Notes under the pieces: model-generated | What the model was told of the DNA's origin: nothing | The model's input: the letters and a program-made list of their open reading frames with translations, nothing else | The model's database searches: none | In this document: positions 42,310 to 50,860 of the stretch, in pieces | Layout of the letters: each line of letters starts with the position of its first letter | How positions within the stretch are numbered: the first letter of the stretch is position 1 | Made by a program: the position numbers and the translations under genes | DNA from: an uncultured Acidimicrobiales bacterium | GTDB lineage: Bacteria > Actinomycetota > Acidimicrobiia > Acidimicrobiales > SZUA-35 | Assembly (NCBI GenBank): GCA_937922785.1 | Contig: CALAJQ010000016.1 | Span: forward strand, 1 to 64,000 | Reading direction: 5' to 3' | DNA length: 64,000 nucleotides

Positions 42310-42909
42310 CTAGCCCGGGTCGTTGAGTTGGGCCCATTGAAGCAGCAGGACCGTCTTGCCATCCACAATCTTGCCCGACCCAACTTGGGCGATGGCGTCG
42401 TCGATGTCGATTTCGATTACCTCAATGTCTTCACCTTCGTCGTCCAGACCACCTCCATCGTTTACTTGATCGTCTGGGGTGTACTCAGCAACAAAGAACG
42501 AAACCCTTTCAGTCACTGAACCCGGGCTCATAAAGAGCTCAAACAGTGGCACAACGTTACGCACTTCATAGCCAGTTTCTTCAACGGCCTCCCGCTTGAT
42601 GGCAGTTGCGGCGTCGTCTTCGTCCAGCAGTCCGGCCGCAGTTTCGATCAGCATTCCGTCCGTGTGGCCGTTGAGGTAAGCGGGCACTCTGAACTGTCTC
42701 GTAAGTAACACTTTGCGACGAGTCCAATCGATCAACAGAATCGTGGCCCCATTGCCGCGGTCATAGGCCTCGCGCTGGCGTGTGGACCATTCTCCAGCGC
42801 GGTTTCGGTAGTTGAAGTCAACCTTTTGCAACGTGTACCAGCTGTTGGAAAGGACCTCCAGGCTGTTGATCTGGACATCAGGGTTTGTTGTTGGGAAACC
42901 AGCGCTCAT
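42310..42909 (-). CDS. Nudix hydrolase, NudK/GDP-mannose pyrophosphatase-like
   Basis: A 199-residue Nudix protein from the ATG at the complement of 42907-42909. It reads VEVLSNSWYTLQKVDFNYRN-type at the N-terminus (here SLEVLSNSWYTLQKVDFNYR), YDRGNGATILLIDWTRRKVLLTRQFRVP, and a Nudix box AAGLLDEDDAATAIKREAVEETGYEV (G-x5-E-x7-REUxEExGU-like, with the first Glu position as Asp). The DRGNGA and LTRQFR segments are typical of NudK, which hydrolyses GDP-mannose. ADP-ribose is an alternative substrate. Divergent from the DeoR-type regulator. Confidence 0.82.
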   Translation of the reverse strand: MSAGFPTTNPDVQINSLEVLSNSWYTLQKVDFNYRNRAGEWSTRQREAYDRGNGATILLIDWTRRKVLLTRQFRVPAYLNGHTDGMLIETAAGLLDEDDAATAIKREAVEETGYEVRNVVPLFELFMSPGSVTERVSFFVAEYTPDDQVNDGGGLDDEGEDIEVIEIDIDDAIAQVGSGKIVDGKTVLLLQWAQLNDPG

Positions 42910-42922
42910 TTCGGTGACGGTA
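42907..42922 (-). promoter_or_regulatory. leaderless -10 element (TACCGT-N7-ATG)
   Basis: On the minus strand: TACCGT, CACCGAA, then the ATG of the Nudix gene. It selects this ATG over the first codon of the longer open frame. Confidence 0.45.
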
Positions 42923-42965
42923 CAGGTCGCCTGCACGTTTGAAAAGCAATACGGGCAAATTCGTG

Positions 42966-42981
42966 TACTATCGTGCAAATG
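42966..42981 (+). promoter_or_regulatory. leaderless -10 element (TACTAT-N7-ATG)
   Basis: TACTAT, CGTGCAA, then ATG of the DeoR-type gene. The promoter and start codon are only about 45 bp from the divergent Nudix promoter, so the regulator could control both by binding between them. Confidence 0.5.
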
Positions 42982-43776
42982 TCAAAAGATCCGACTACAG
43001 GCACAGAACTGGCAGACACAGAACTAGTTGACGAACGCCAAGCCTGGTTACTCGAACAGGTGAATGCCGAGCGGCGAGTCACCACAAATGAGGCCGCAGC
43101 TCGACTAGGAGTCTCTGTTGACACCGTCAGGCGGGATCTTCGCCAGCTTCATGACCAAGGTTTGCTAAAGCGAGTCCACGGTGGTGCCGTTCCGGTCTCG
43201 CGATTGCCTGGCTCGTTCTCTGGCCGAAGTAGCGAAGCGTCGGGAACGGTTCCTGCTCTTGCCGCCGAGATCGTCAAGCGTTTCAAGCCTGGTCAGGTCA
43301 TCGGGCTTGACGGAGGCTCGACGAGCGTAGAAATTGCGTCACGAATTCCGGCGACTCTCTCGGTCATTGTTGTTACCAATAATCCAGCAGTCGCCGTTGC
43401 GATGGCAGATCACGCCAGCGCGACCGTAATTTTGTTGGGAGGCCAGGTCGATCTGAGGTGGATGGCATCCACGGGTTCCGAAGCAGTCGATGGCTGGCGC
43501 GACTACCGGCTCGATATCGGCGTGCTTGGTGTTTGTGGGCTAGAGGCAGAGGCAGGGCTAACAACTAACTCGGCCAACGAGGTGGCGACCAAGCGGGCAC
43601 TCGTCGAGTCCTCCACCGAAGTCATCGTCGCCGTTCACAAAGAGAAGGTCGGAGTCCAGGCACCATTTGTTGTAGCTGGCCTCGATTCGGTCGGATTGGT
43701 CGTTACGAATTCAGAACTGCCAACTGTTATTCGCAAGAGGCTCAAAAAGCACGCAACCGAGATTGTTGTCGTCTGA
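42979..43776 (+). CDS. DeoR/GlpR-family transcriptional regulator
   Basis: A 265-residue repressor. The DeoR helix-turn-helix is RQAWLLEQVNAERRVTTNEAAARLGVSVDTVRRDLRQLHDQGLLKRVHGGAVP. The sensor domain of the phosphosugar-binding (ISOCOT) fold carries IGLDGGSTSVEIASRIPA, VVTNNPAVAVAMADH and LGVCGLEAEAGLTTNSANEVATKRALVE. The ligand is usually a phosphorylated sugar. A GTG two codons upstream is an alternative start. The divergent NudK-like gene is a plausible target. Confidence 0.9.
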   Translation: MSKDPTTGTELADTELVDERQAWLLEQVNAERRVTTNEAAARLGVSVDTVRRDLRQLHDQGLLKRVHGGAVPVSRLPGSFSGRSSEASGTVPALAAEIVKRFKPGQVIGLDGGSTSVEIASRIPATLSVIVVTNNPAVAVAMADHASATVILLGGQVDLRWMASTGSEAVDGWRDYRLDIGVLGVCGLEAEAGLTTNSANEVATKRALVESSTEVIVAVHKEKVGVQAPFVVAGLDSVGLVVTNSELPTVIRKRLKKHATEIVVV

Positions 43777-43785
43777 TTTTCTGAG

Positions 43786-44517
43786 TTAAGCCAGCGGCGA
43801 GACAATCTTGGTTTGCCAATCGTTCGGATTAGGAACTTCACCTGGGTCGGTTAGATAGATCTCCCAAGGTCCACCCGATGCCGTCAATTCGTTGTCGTTG
43901 ATCCAACGATCGATGGCCAGGTGGGTATCACCCAGTGACTCATAAGATCCGTGATGAATTGCCACGGCCGCATCCCCGCCAGGTAGCGCGCTCGCAAACA
44001 GGTCCTCTCGGTGAACTGCACCGGCCGGCTCGACCAGTGGAACTCCAGCCTCGATTTCAAAGAACGCGGCAGACTGGCTGAGGTACCGAACAAAGGGTGG
44101 CCCGGCCATCGTCAGGCCCGCCTCCATCACGTATCCGTAAGCGGCAGGAAGGCATTCGGCCAAGGCGTCGGCCATTTGATCTTTGTCGACTCGGCGGCGG
44201 GCAACAACCGTCGGAGTTTCATCGATCGACTCGCGGGTGATTTCAGATGTGGCCATGGGGTCCTCTTTCATAGTGATGCGCAAACCACTAGAGCGCAGAT
44301 CTGCTGCCGCTCTCTCTAGCCGCAGTCGTTGTTGGTACTTGGCCGGGCTTTCTTTCACCCTGGCGGCGAAGATGCGCTGCAGATGCGTGGGTGAAATCTT
44401 GGCTACGTCTGCTGCGTCGGTCAAGGACATCGAGTGTCCCGACTTCTTCATCCGTGCTAGCAGCGGCAGCAGTGTGGGTGTCCGTAGCATTGAGCCCATT
44501 CTAGAGACCCGGTTCAT
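43786..44517 (-). CDS. AraC half-HTH fused to GyrI-like effector domain
   Basis: The full open frame encodes 243 residues. Residues 1-80 hold the first AraC helix-turn-helix (SLTDAADVAKISPTHLQRIFAARVKESPAKYQQRLRLERAAADL). The second one, normally about 40 residues further on, is missing. Residues 88-243 are a complete GyrI-like domain (SEITRESIDETPTVVARRRV ... AYGYVMEAG ... GSYESLGDTHLAIDRWI). An in-frame ATG at 44256 has a strong AAAGAGGACCCC ribosome-binding site, so a stand-alone 156-residue GyrI-like protein is also made or was once the original gene. Probably a multidrug-binding sensor or small-molecule hydrolase. Confidence 0.72.
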   Translation of the reverse strand: MNRVSRMGSMLRTPTLLPLLARMKKSGHSMSLTDAADVAKISPTHLQRIFAARVKESPAKYQQRLRLERAAADLRSSGLRITMKEDPMATSEITRESIDETPTVVARRRVDKDQMADALAECLPAAYGYVMEAGLTMAGPPFVRYLSQSAAFFEIEAGVPLVEPAGAVHREDLFASALPGGDAAVAIHHGSYESLGDTHLAIDRWINDNELTASGGPWEIYLTDPGEVPNPNDWQTKIVSPLA

Positions 44518-44551
44518 CGCAGATTTAACCGATCTTGCGAATCAGCGATAC

Positions 44552-45430
44552 CTAGGCGCCGTGGCCGGTGGCTTTGGACAAATAGGCGGCCGGGGAAGTG
44601 CCCAGATGGCGTCGGAAGTCTCGGGTTAGGTGAGCCTGGTCTGAGTAGCCTAGTTCTGCTGCAACTGATGCCCAGCCTCGCCACTGGTCGCCGTTGTCGA
44701 TGGCCATTCGGGCTGCTTCGGCGGCCTCGATTATCCGCCACCTTCGAACCACCGCAGAGGGGCTAACTCCTACGTGGGTTTCAAAAAGGCGTTGAAGGGT
44801 TCTTACGCTGGCTCCAGCTGCCTTGGCGAGGTGCTCGTCTCTGCAGACTGATCTGTCACGCTCGGCAATGGCGGCAACTCGGCTGACCTCTTTTGCCTCA
44901 GTGATCATTGCCGGCTCGCGCCGCTCCACCAGGCCTTCCAGCGCCCTCCGTAGGACGGCTATCCGTGACTCGTTGTCTTCCTCGGCACATACCTCAGCCG
45001 TCGCCGCCTCACCGTCGAAACCGGGTATCGCGTTAGTCAGGGTGAGCTGGAGGTCGGTCGCTGATCGAGCCGGACCATCCAGAAACACACCTAGTCCGCC
45101 GACGGTCAGTCTGGCCGCAACTGTCCAACCCTGTCCGGTGAGTCTTCTGCTGCTGAGCCCAGTCATCACCCCATAAATTCGACCCTGGGGAGAATCGAGC
45201 GCGCCGTCATCATCAATAGTCCCGACGCTGATGTTGCCGGCCGGATGATTCAGGACTTGTTGATTGTGAATGACCCCTGCAGGTAGGTCCCACGCTACGG
45301 ACCAGAACCACTCGACAAGACCCTCAAGCCCGCCGTCGGCAGGCGAACGTTTGAAGTCGACATGGCGCAGCATTTCGACCGGATCGATTATTCCGCGAGT
45401 GTCATCGGGGAGGGGGCCGGGCACCTCCAT
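44552..45430 (-). CDS. AraC-family transcriptional regulator
   Basis: A 292-residue regulator. The N-terminal half is a cupin-like ligand domain of the DUF6597 type (GLEGLVEWFWSVAWDLPAG, VLNHPAGNISVG, VMTGLSSRRLTGQGWTVAARL). The C-terminal half has two helix-turn-helix units: AGASVRTLQRLFETHVGVSPSAVVRRWRIIEAAE and ASVAAELGYSDQAHLTRDFRRHLGTSPAAYL. It lies 34 bases upstream of the AraC/GyrI fusion gene on the same strand and is divergent from the MDMPI-type gene at 45499. Confidence 0.88.
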   Translation of the reverse strand: MEVPGPLPDDTRGIIDPVEMLRHVDFKRSPADGGLEGLVEWFWSVAWDLPAGVIHNQQVLNHPAGNISVGTIDDDGALDSPQGRIYGVMTGLSSRRLTGQGWTVAARLTVGGLGVFLDGPARSATDLQLTLTNAIPGFDGEAATAEVCAEEDNESRIAVLRRALEGLVERREPAMITEAKEVSRVAAIAERDRSVCRDEHLAKAAGASVRTLQRLFETHVGVSPSAVVRRWRIIEAAEAARMAIDNGDQWRGWASVAAELGYSDQAHLTRDFRRHLGTSPAAYLSKATGHGA

Positions 45431-45486
45431 GACGATATCGGCCGAGCTTGGCGTGAATCTTCAAGAAGCAGTACGAGGTGATCACT

Positions 45487-45501
45487 TAGGTTGCCTACAT
45501 G
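45487..45501 (+). promoter_or_regulatory. leaderless -10 element (TAGGTT-N6-ATG)
   Basis: TAGGTT, GCCTAC, then the ATG of the TIGR03086-type gene. The hexamer is identical to that at 5781-5786 on the other strand. Confidence 0.55.
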
Positions 45502-46149
45502 ACTGATGACGCTAACGAATTGCCCCTGTTCCCAACAAATGCCCCTGCTATTTTCAGCGACCCTGGGGCGACTGCCAAACTTTTCGGCGAGGTGCTTGAG
45601 CGCCTGGCCGATGTTGTCGAACTGAGCGATGTCGACCTAGGGCAACCAACGACGTGCGACGGTTTCACGCTGGGCGATCTTCAACGTCACACCCTCGGCT
45701 GGTTGCAGTATTTTGCCGCTGCGCTCTCGGACCCCTACGCCGCATCAAGTCGTCCTGACCCCGACACTTTCGAGCTTGTTGGAACCCAGACAGCGAACAG
45801 CATTGTTGCTAACGCACAGGCTGTTATCTGCACTGCGATCGCCGACGGCGTGTCCGACGAGGTGGTCACGATGTCTTCCTCCCGTATGGCAGGCGACGGG
45901 GTTTTGGCGATGGCGCTGGGGGAGTACATCGTTCACGCCTGGGACTTGGCCACTGCCACTGGGCGACCGTATTCGGTTTCCGACGATGCGATTCAGCCAG
46001 CGCTTGATTTCTTGCGGGGGATGGTAGCCCCGGAATACCGGGGACCGGATTCGGGCTTCTTCGGCGATGAGGTCGAAGTATCCTCAGACGCACCGTTGCT
46101 ACACAAGCTCCTTGGTTTCACTGGGCGCAACCCTGAAATGTTGAGCTAG
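45499..46149 (+). CDS. TIGR03086-family (DinB/MDMPI-like) metal-binding protein
   Basis: A 216-residue helical protein: FGEVLERLADVVELSDVDLGQPTTCDGFTLGDLQRHTLGWLQYFAAAL, then MALGEYIVHAWDLATATGRPYSV and FFGDEVEVSSDAPLLHKLLGFTGRNP. The RHTLGW and VHAWDLA histidines and the LGFTGRNP ending are typical of the actinobacterial TIGR03086 group, a DinB-type fold. Role unknown, possibly mycothiol-linked. Convergent with the halohydrin-dehalogenase-like gene. Confidence 0.82.
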   Translation: MTDDANELPLFPTNAPAIFSDPGATAKLFGEVLERLADVVELSDVDLGQPTTCDGFTLGDLQRHTLGWLQYFAAALSDPYAASSRPDPDTFELVGTQTANSIVANAQAVICTAIADGVSDEVVTMSSSRMAGDGVLAMALGEYIVHAWDLATATGRPYSVSDDAIQPALDFLRGMVAPEYRGPDSGFFGDEVEVSSDAPLLHKLLGFTGRNPEMLS

Positions 46150-46155
46150 CGGCTG

Positions 46156-46827
46156 CTATGACCAACCACCATCCTGGCTGATTACTTGGCCGAAAATAAA
46201 TGACGATGACTCGCTAGCAAGGAAGAGGGCTAGCTCTGCGGTTTCGGACCCTTCGCCTAACCGTTGTGCGGGCACGTCCTGCCTCAACCGCTTTAAGAAC
46301 TTCTCGTTCTGGGCCAATTCAGGCGGATAGTAGGTCTCATTGGCCACGAAGTTCTGAGCAACTGCGTTTAGCCGGATGCCCTGTTTGGCCAAAGCATGGC
46401 CGGCGGAGCGAACAAACGCATTCTGTGCGGCGCGGGCGGTTACATAGGGGACCGCTTGGGGAGACATACGCCGTAGTGGCGATGACGACGTGATTGCCAC
46501 TACGGAACCGCCGCCGGCTTCAGCCATTTTCGGAGCAGAAGCTCTGACGAGGCGCATCAACGGGTGCACCATTGCGTCGAAGCTGTCTAGCCAAGGCCCG
46601 TCTTCGATATCTGCGGGCTTTGCTGCATACGCGGGCAAGTCGAGGTTGGCAACAATCGCGTCTAAGTCCCCGGCAGAGTCGATGAGCTGCTGAGGAGCAT
46701 CCGGTGAAACAAGTGAGTCGGTGTCAGCGATGACGTCGGCCCCTTCGTTGCTGAACAGGTGAGCTATTGGCGGGCCCATGTAGGTGTTGGCGCATGTCAG
46801 GAGGATGCGCTTGCCGGCTAACCGCAT
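46156..46827 (-). CDS. short-chain dehydrogenase-like, putative halohydrin dehalogenase
   Basis: A 223-residue Rossmann protein. The usual SDR Gly-rich cofactor loop is absent: LLTCANTYMGPPIAHLF stands where TGxxxGxG would be. The catalytic set is S115-x12-Y128-x3-R132 (ITSSSP ... PYVTARAAQNAF), with Arg in place of the SDR Lys. Loss of the NAD(P) loop together with Ser-Tyr-Arg is the signature of halohydrin dehalogenases. N- and C-terminal segments (RLAGKRILLTCA, EGADVIADTDSL, QNFVANETYYPPE, IFGQVISQDGGWS) recall HheB in particular. Expected reaction: vicinal haloalcohol to epoxide plus halide. A good AAGGACC ribosome-binding site precedes the ATG. Confidence 0.7.
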   Translation of the reverse strand: MRLAGKRILLTCANTYMGPPIAHLFSNEGADVIADTDSLVSPDAPQQLIDSAGDLDAIVANLDLPAYAAKPADIEDGPWLDSFDAMVHPLMRLVRASAPKMAEAGGGSVVAITSSSPLRRMSPQAVPYVTARAAQNAFVRSAGHALAKQGIRLNAVAQNFVANETYYPPELAQNEKFLKRLRQDVPAQRLGEGSETAELALFLASESSSFIFGQVISQDGGWS

Positions 46828-46928
46828 GAGTGGTCCTTAGGCTCGTGGTGGGTTCGGAGTTCCATCGGCAGACCCTACTAAAGACTCGCTGTCGGCGACC
46901 TTTCGTCAGGGTGCCTATCGTTGGAGAG

Positions 46929-48722
46929 TTAGCTCATCAGGGTGACGGTGGCGGCAATGGTCAGTTGCACCGAGATGCTTAGCGGCAAACCGGCCTTTAT
47001 GTAGTCGGAGAAGCGATAGCCGCCAGGGCCGTAGACCATCGTGTTTGTTTGATAGCCGACCGGGGACAGGAACGAGGTTGACGCTGCGATCGCCAATGCG
47101 ATTGCCATAAGCCTCGGGTCAACTCCGGCTGGACCGGCTACCGCCAAAGCGATTGGGAACACGACCACTGCTGCAGCGTTGTTGGTGACAATCTCGGTAA
47201 GCACCGACGTTGCCAGTACCAATCCGAGTACCAGTCCGAACGTTCCCAGGCCCTCGAATGCTCCAGTGAAACCTATGGCGATACTGTCGGCGAGACCGCT
47301 TGCTTCAACTGCAGCACCCAGCCCGAAAGCTGAGGCGATCAGTAGGATCACATCTAGGTCAATCGAGTTCTTTGCGTCCCCGAAAGTCATGACTCGCGAA
47401 GCCACCATTGCACCGGCTGCCACTAAAGCAGCTTCTAACGTTGACAGCAGGCCAGTGGCTGCAAGCGCAACAAATCCGACAATAATCGCAGCGACGATAG
47501 ACGCGTTCGCCGACGCGACAGGGGCGGGCGCGTCAAGCTCGGCGACAACGAGGAACTCTTTGCTTTGCCCGTAGCGGCGGCGAAATGCGTCACCAGCGAC
47601 CAGCACTAGGGTGTCGCCGTGGCGGAGTCGGACATCGCCGAGCTTTTCATCGAGACGTTGGCCAGACCGATGAATCGCCAGGACGGCAGCGCCATACCGG
47701 GCGCGAAAATCAGCCTCTCGTAGAGTCATCCCGTTCACGGCTGACATCCGGCCGATTACTACTTCAAATAGGCCCCGGTCAACTGCATCGATTGAGTCGA
47801 CCTGGTGCTCAACTACCGAAGTCAGTCCGGGCATTCTCTCGAGGTCCAAAACGTTGTCGACCTGGCCGACAAAGGTCAAGATGTCATTTTCAGCCAAGAT
47901 CTCATCGGGCCCAACCGGCACAATCGATCCACCATTGCGACGCAGCTGCGCAAGATACACGCCATCCAGGGAACGTAAGCCGGCAGCAGAAACTGACTGA
48001 CCGTTCATCGATTTGTCACTGCCGACTCTCATCTCAACGAGGAACGCCCGGGCCTCGTCGTCGTCTTGATCTGCCGCTGCTCGGCGGTTAGGAATCAGCG
48101 GGATTGAAACGGCGAATAGGACAAACATGCCAACTAGCGCAACTGGCAAACCGATCTTGGCGAACTCGAAGATGCCTAGGGCTTCGGCGCCTGTTTCTTC
48201 CAACAGCCCTGATACGACCAGGTTGGTTGAGGTGCCAAGCAAAGTCAGTGTTCCACCCAAGATCGAAGCGTATGAGAGTGGCAGCAGATAGCGCGAACCG
48301 TTGCGACTGTTGCGTCTACACCAAGCAAGAACGTCAGGTATGAGGATCGCCACAAGTGGCGTGTTGTTCAGCACTGCTGAGGACAAGGCCGAGGGAATCA
48401 ACAGACGGGCGTGTGCCACGCCTTTGCCCCCTGGCTTGCCCAGCAGCTTTGCCAGCGGGCCAGACAACAAGCCGGTTCGTTGGGCTCCCGCCGCCACCAC
48501 AAAGAGAGCAGCAACTGTTAGCGGAGCGGGGTTCGAGAAACCCGAAAACGCTTCTGCTGAAGTGATCACATTGGTTATCAGGAGAATGACAGTGGCGCCC
48601 AGAACCACTCCGGCCGGCGGGAACCGGTCGGCAACTAGTGTCCCAAGTGTCAAGATTAAGACGACAAGGGTGATGACAGCATCGGCCTCCACCTTGTCTA
48701 AATCGGCATTCTTTGCTGCCAA
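46929..48722 (-). CDS. SLC13/DASS-family anion transporter with two RCK_C domains
   Basis: A 597-residue membrane protein: N-terminal helices, NNTPLVAILIPDVLAW and TSTNLVVSG (the SNT-type motif), a cytosolic insert at about 215-375 with two TrkA-C/RCK_C modules (GLRSLDGVYLAQLRRNGGSIVPVGPDEIL; GMTLREADFRARYGAAVLAIHRSG), and a second membrane half with VTNNAAAVVVFP and SFLSPVGYQTNTMVYGPGGY. This layout is typical of actinobacterial SLC13 transporters for sulfate or dicarboxylates. The start is uncertain: TTG at 48722 or GTG at 48689. Confidence 0.88.
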   Translation of the reverse strand: MAAKNADLDKVEADAVITLVVLILTLGTLVADRFPPAGVVLGATVILLITNVITSAEAFSGFSNPAPLTVAALFVVAAGAQRTGLLSGPLAKLLGKPGGKGVAHARLLIPSALSSAVLNNTPLVAILIPDVLAWCRRNSRNGSRYLLPLSYASILGGTLTLLGTSTNLVVSGLLEETGAEALGIFEFAKIGLPVALVGMFVLFAVSIPLIPNRRAAADQDDDEARAFLVEMRVGSDKSMNGQSVSAAGLRSLDGVYLAQLRRNGGSIVPVGPDEILAENDILTFVGQVDNVLDLERMPGLTSVVEHQVDSIDAVDRGLFEVVIGRMSAVNGMTLREADFRARYGAAVLAIHRSGQRLDEKLGDVRLRHGDTLVLVAGDAFRRRYGQSKEFLVVAELDAPAPVASANASIVAAIIVGFVALAATGLLSTLEAALVAAGAMVASRVMTFGDAKNSIDLDVILLIASAFGLGAAVEASGLADSIAIGFTGAFEGLGTFGLVLGLVLATSVLTEIVTNNAAAVVVFPIALAVAGPAGVDPRLMAIALAIAASTSFLSPVGYQTNTMVYGPGGYRFSDYIKAGLPLSISVQLTIAATVTLMS

Positions 48723-48787
48723 TCAAGCAGCTGGCTACAGCTGAATTTGGCCGGGATTTCTCTAGAAGAGACGCTTTGTGGCCAGAC

Positions 48788-48832
48788 TTATCCACAGAAA
48801 TTCGAACCTAGCTACTTTTGAGACTTGACCCC
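48788..48832 (+). repeat. 45-bp element with DnaA-box-like end, copy 2
   Basis: TTATCCACAG, eight variable bases, ACCTAG, four variable bases, TTTTGAGACTTGACCCC, in the same register as 18488-18532. Its right half encodes the last residues and stop codon of the ankyrin gene on the other strand. Confidence 0.7.
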
Positions 48833-50308
48833 ATTTAGGTAGGTGGCGGTTTCGGTGTGGCCGAAGTGGTTGGCCCAGCCCCAAGGGTCAGCGCCGATGT
48901 GGGTGTCTTTCAGATCGGGGTTGGCACCGTGCTCGATTAGCATTTTGGCTCGCTCGACGTCGTTGGCCTCGGCGGCGTGGTGGAGTGCCGTTTTTGTGTC
49001 AGACAGATCGTTGATGTCGAACCCCAAGTCGATCAGCATCTTCAACATTGGATCCTGGCCAGCTGACACACTCTTGCACAGCCCCGGGTATTTGCCCTTG
49101 AGCTGTTCAAGTAGGTTGCCGTGCTCACTCAGCAGCTGTTTCAGTTGGTCGGTTTCATTGCGACGCGTGTACTGGAGTGCACGCTCGGTTGGCGTCATCT
49201 CCACATCTATTCCGGCGTCGGCTAGGACTGCCATCACTTCGACGTGGCCTTCAGCGGCAGCGATACGTGCTGGAGGCAATTGAGACCGACCAACGGGGCG
49301 TTCGAGGTCGAGACCAAGGCTGGCGAGGTAAGCCAGGATGTTCGGTCGGTTCCGCTTGGCGGCCGCCTCCACTTCGTCATACAGAAGCTCGTCGATTTCC
49401 CTCAATTGAGAGCCGAGACGCTGGTACCAAGGCCCGTTCGTGTCAGTGCCGAGCCCGAACTCCACCAGCAGCTCTAGGTGGGAGGGGTCGTCGTGGTTCT
49501 GCCCGCCGATGCCGTTGTTGTACAACAATTGCCCGTCGTTCGGATCGGCGCCGGCTTCAAGTAGTAGTCGGGCAAGTTCAAGTCTTTCGGGGTGCCAGGC
49601 CTGGTGGCTTTCGCCGCCGCCGATTGCTCCCGTCAACGCTGTAAACGGCGGAACGAGCCCTCGCCAGAAAAAGCCAGCGTTCGGGTCAGCGCCAGCCGAC
49701 AACAAAACCTTCACGGTCTCGATTGCAGACCATTCAGGGTTATCGGTAGTCAGCCGTGAGTAGACCGCGTAGAACAAAGGCGGCCAGTCGTTTGGCCCAC
49801 ATTTGGTGTTGACCGCATCGGGGGTTTCGTCAAGGGCACTGGCAAGTGCACGATGATCCCCAACGGTGGCAAGTGCCTCTACGGAGCCGGTGGCAAGCGC
49901 TGGGTCGGCAGCGAGCATTTGCTGAGCTGCCGCTAACCGATCTGAAGGGCTGGGCCCGTCGCCCGAATAGTCAAGGCATGCATTTTTCACAAACATGGCC
50001 TCGCTGCCGTGTTTCGTTCCGCCCTCGGCGCTCGAGGTGAAGATGTGGGAGCTCACAATCGTGAGGTGCTCCCGGAGTTTGTTCCAACTTGGGAACCGGT
50101 AAAGCCGTGCAATCATCAGTTGGGCGTCGGCAGTCTTGAAACTTGCCTGCTCTTCGGGTTGCAGCTCGGCAGCTTCGAGGCGGGGATGAAACTCATCGAT
50201 CATCGAGAGGGCGCCTGGTTCACCGCCACGAATCAGATCACGGACCAACTTCGCTTGGCTCTTGAGGTGCTCAAGCGAGGGATTCTCAGGTAACGGAATT
50301 GACGGCAC
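48812..50308 (-). CDS. ankyrin-repeat protein
   Basis: A 498-residue soluble protein. Residues 1-85 contain a helical ENPSLEHLKSQAKLVRDLIRGGEP start seen in actinobacterial ankyrin proteins. Ankyrin repeats follow in irregular spacing: ETVKVLLSAGADPNAGF, LELARLLLEAGADPNDG, KRNRPNILAYLASLGLDLE, AAAEGHVEVMAVLADAGIDVE, GQDPMLKMLIDLGFDIND, KTALHHAAEANDVERAKMLIEHGANPDLKD. It is a protein-interaction scaffold. The start is GTG without a good ribosome-binding site. The final codons lie inside the 45-bp repeat element, so the C-terminus may have been extended or cut by it. Confidence 0.85.
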   Translation of the reverse strand: MPSIPLPENPSLEHLKSQAKLVRDLIRGGEPGALSMIDEFHPRLEAAELQPEEQASFKTADAQLMIARLYRFPSWNKLREHLTIVSSHIFTSSAEGGTKHGSEAMFVKNACLDYSGDGPSPSDRLAAAQQMLAADPALATGSVEALATVGDHRALASALDETPDAVNTKCGPNDWPPLFYAVYSRLTTDNPEWSAIETVKVLLSAGADPNAGFFWRGLVPPFTALTGAIGGGESHQAWHPERLELARLLLEAGADPNDGQLLYNNGIGGQNHDDPSHLELLVEFGLGTDTNGPWYQRLGSQLREIDELLYDEVEAAAKRNRPNILAYLASLGLDLERPVGRSQLPPARIAAAEGHVEVMAVLADAGIDVEMTPTERALQYTRRNETDQLKQLLSEHGNLLEQLKGKYPGLCKSVSAGQDPMLKMLIDLGFDINDLSDTKTALHHAAEANDVERAKMLIEHGANPDLKDTHIGADPWGWANHFGHTETATYLNGVKSQK

Positions 50309-50338
50309 GGAGGACCAATTTCATAGGAAGGAGCGTAG

Positions 50339-50697
50339 TTACCGGGTGAGTTTTAGGCTAGCCACGGACAACGAACCGCTGTCAACGCTGGCGACGGCAT
50401 TACGCTTGCGGCCGCCAACCCAAACCGAAGCTGCGGGCTCTGCCTCTAAGTTCTTAACCCACAACGAGTTGGCCTGACGGTGCTGACTGCCACCCTTGAA
50501 CCAACACGGACAGCAACGAGCGGAACCTGGCGAGGCTTGCCTGATCTACGGCCTGTGGTTTCCAAAACAACCAAGCCTGCGCCGATCGGCAGCGGCGAAC
50601 CAATGCCTGCTTTCACTGCGGGAAGCACCACGCTGTTGAGCGCTCGAAATCCTCGTTGGGTAGCGCAGCGACGAAGGCCAGTTAGTGGGTTAGACAT
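50339..50697 (-). pseudogene. deazaflavin-dependent nitroreductase-like gene with one frameshift
   Basis: The first frame (ATG at 50695-50697) reads ...[32 protein letters not shown] and then goes out of phase. The next frame continues exactly where the family does, [20 protein letters not shown], then RKRNAV..., to a TAA at 50339. The break is near the GGCC at 50471-50474, and one missing base explains it. This is the DUF385/DDN fold that uses coenzyme F420. Either a recent frameshift mutation or a sequencing error; the rest is undamaged, which makes either a young event or an error likely. Confidence 0.7.
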
Positions 50698-50797
50698 ATC
50701 AAGTTAAACGATAAGGGCTACCTGGCAATTCCTTCGAACCAGGTGACCCAAGACACTGGTCTCTGTGTAGTGGTTGAACACAAAGCGTGTGGTTCTG

Positions 50798-50823
50798 TGA
50801 GATGCTTTAAGGATCGCATCTCA
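50798..50823 (+). promoter_or_regulatory. hairpin around an AAGGA motif
   Basis: TGAGATGC (50798-50805) and GCATCTCA (50816-50823) pair perfectly around a ten-base loop that contains AAGGA. It lies about 40 bases before the annotated GTG start of the next gene and inside its conserved open frame. Confidence 0.35.
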
Positions 50824-50860
50824 AACAGATCATTCCCGGCCAGCTCGGTATGAATACCGG

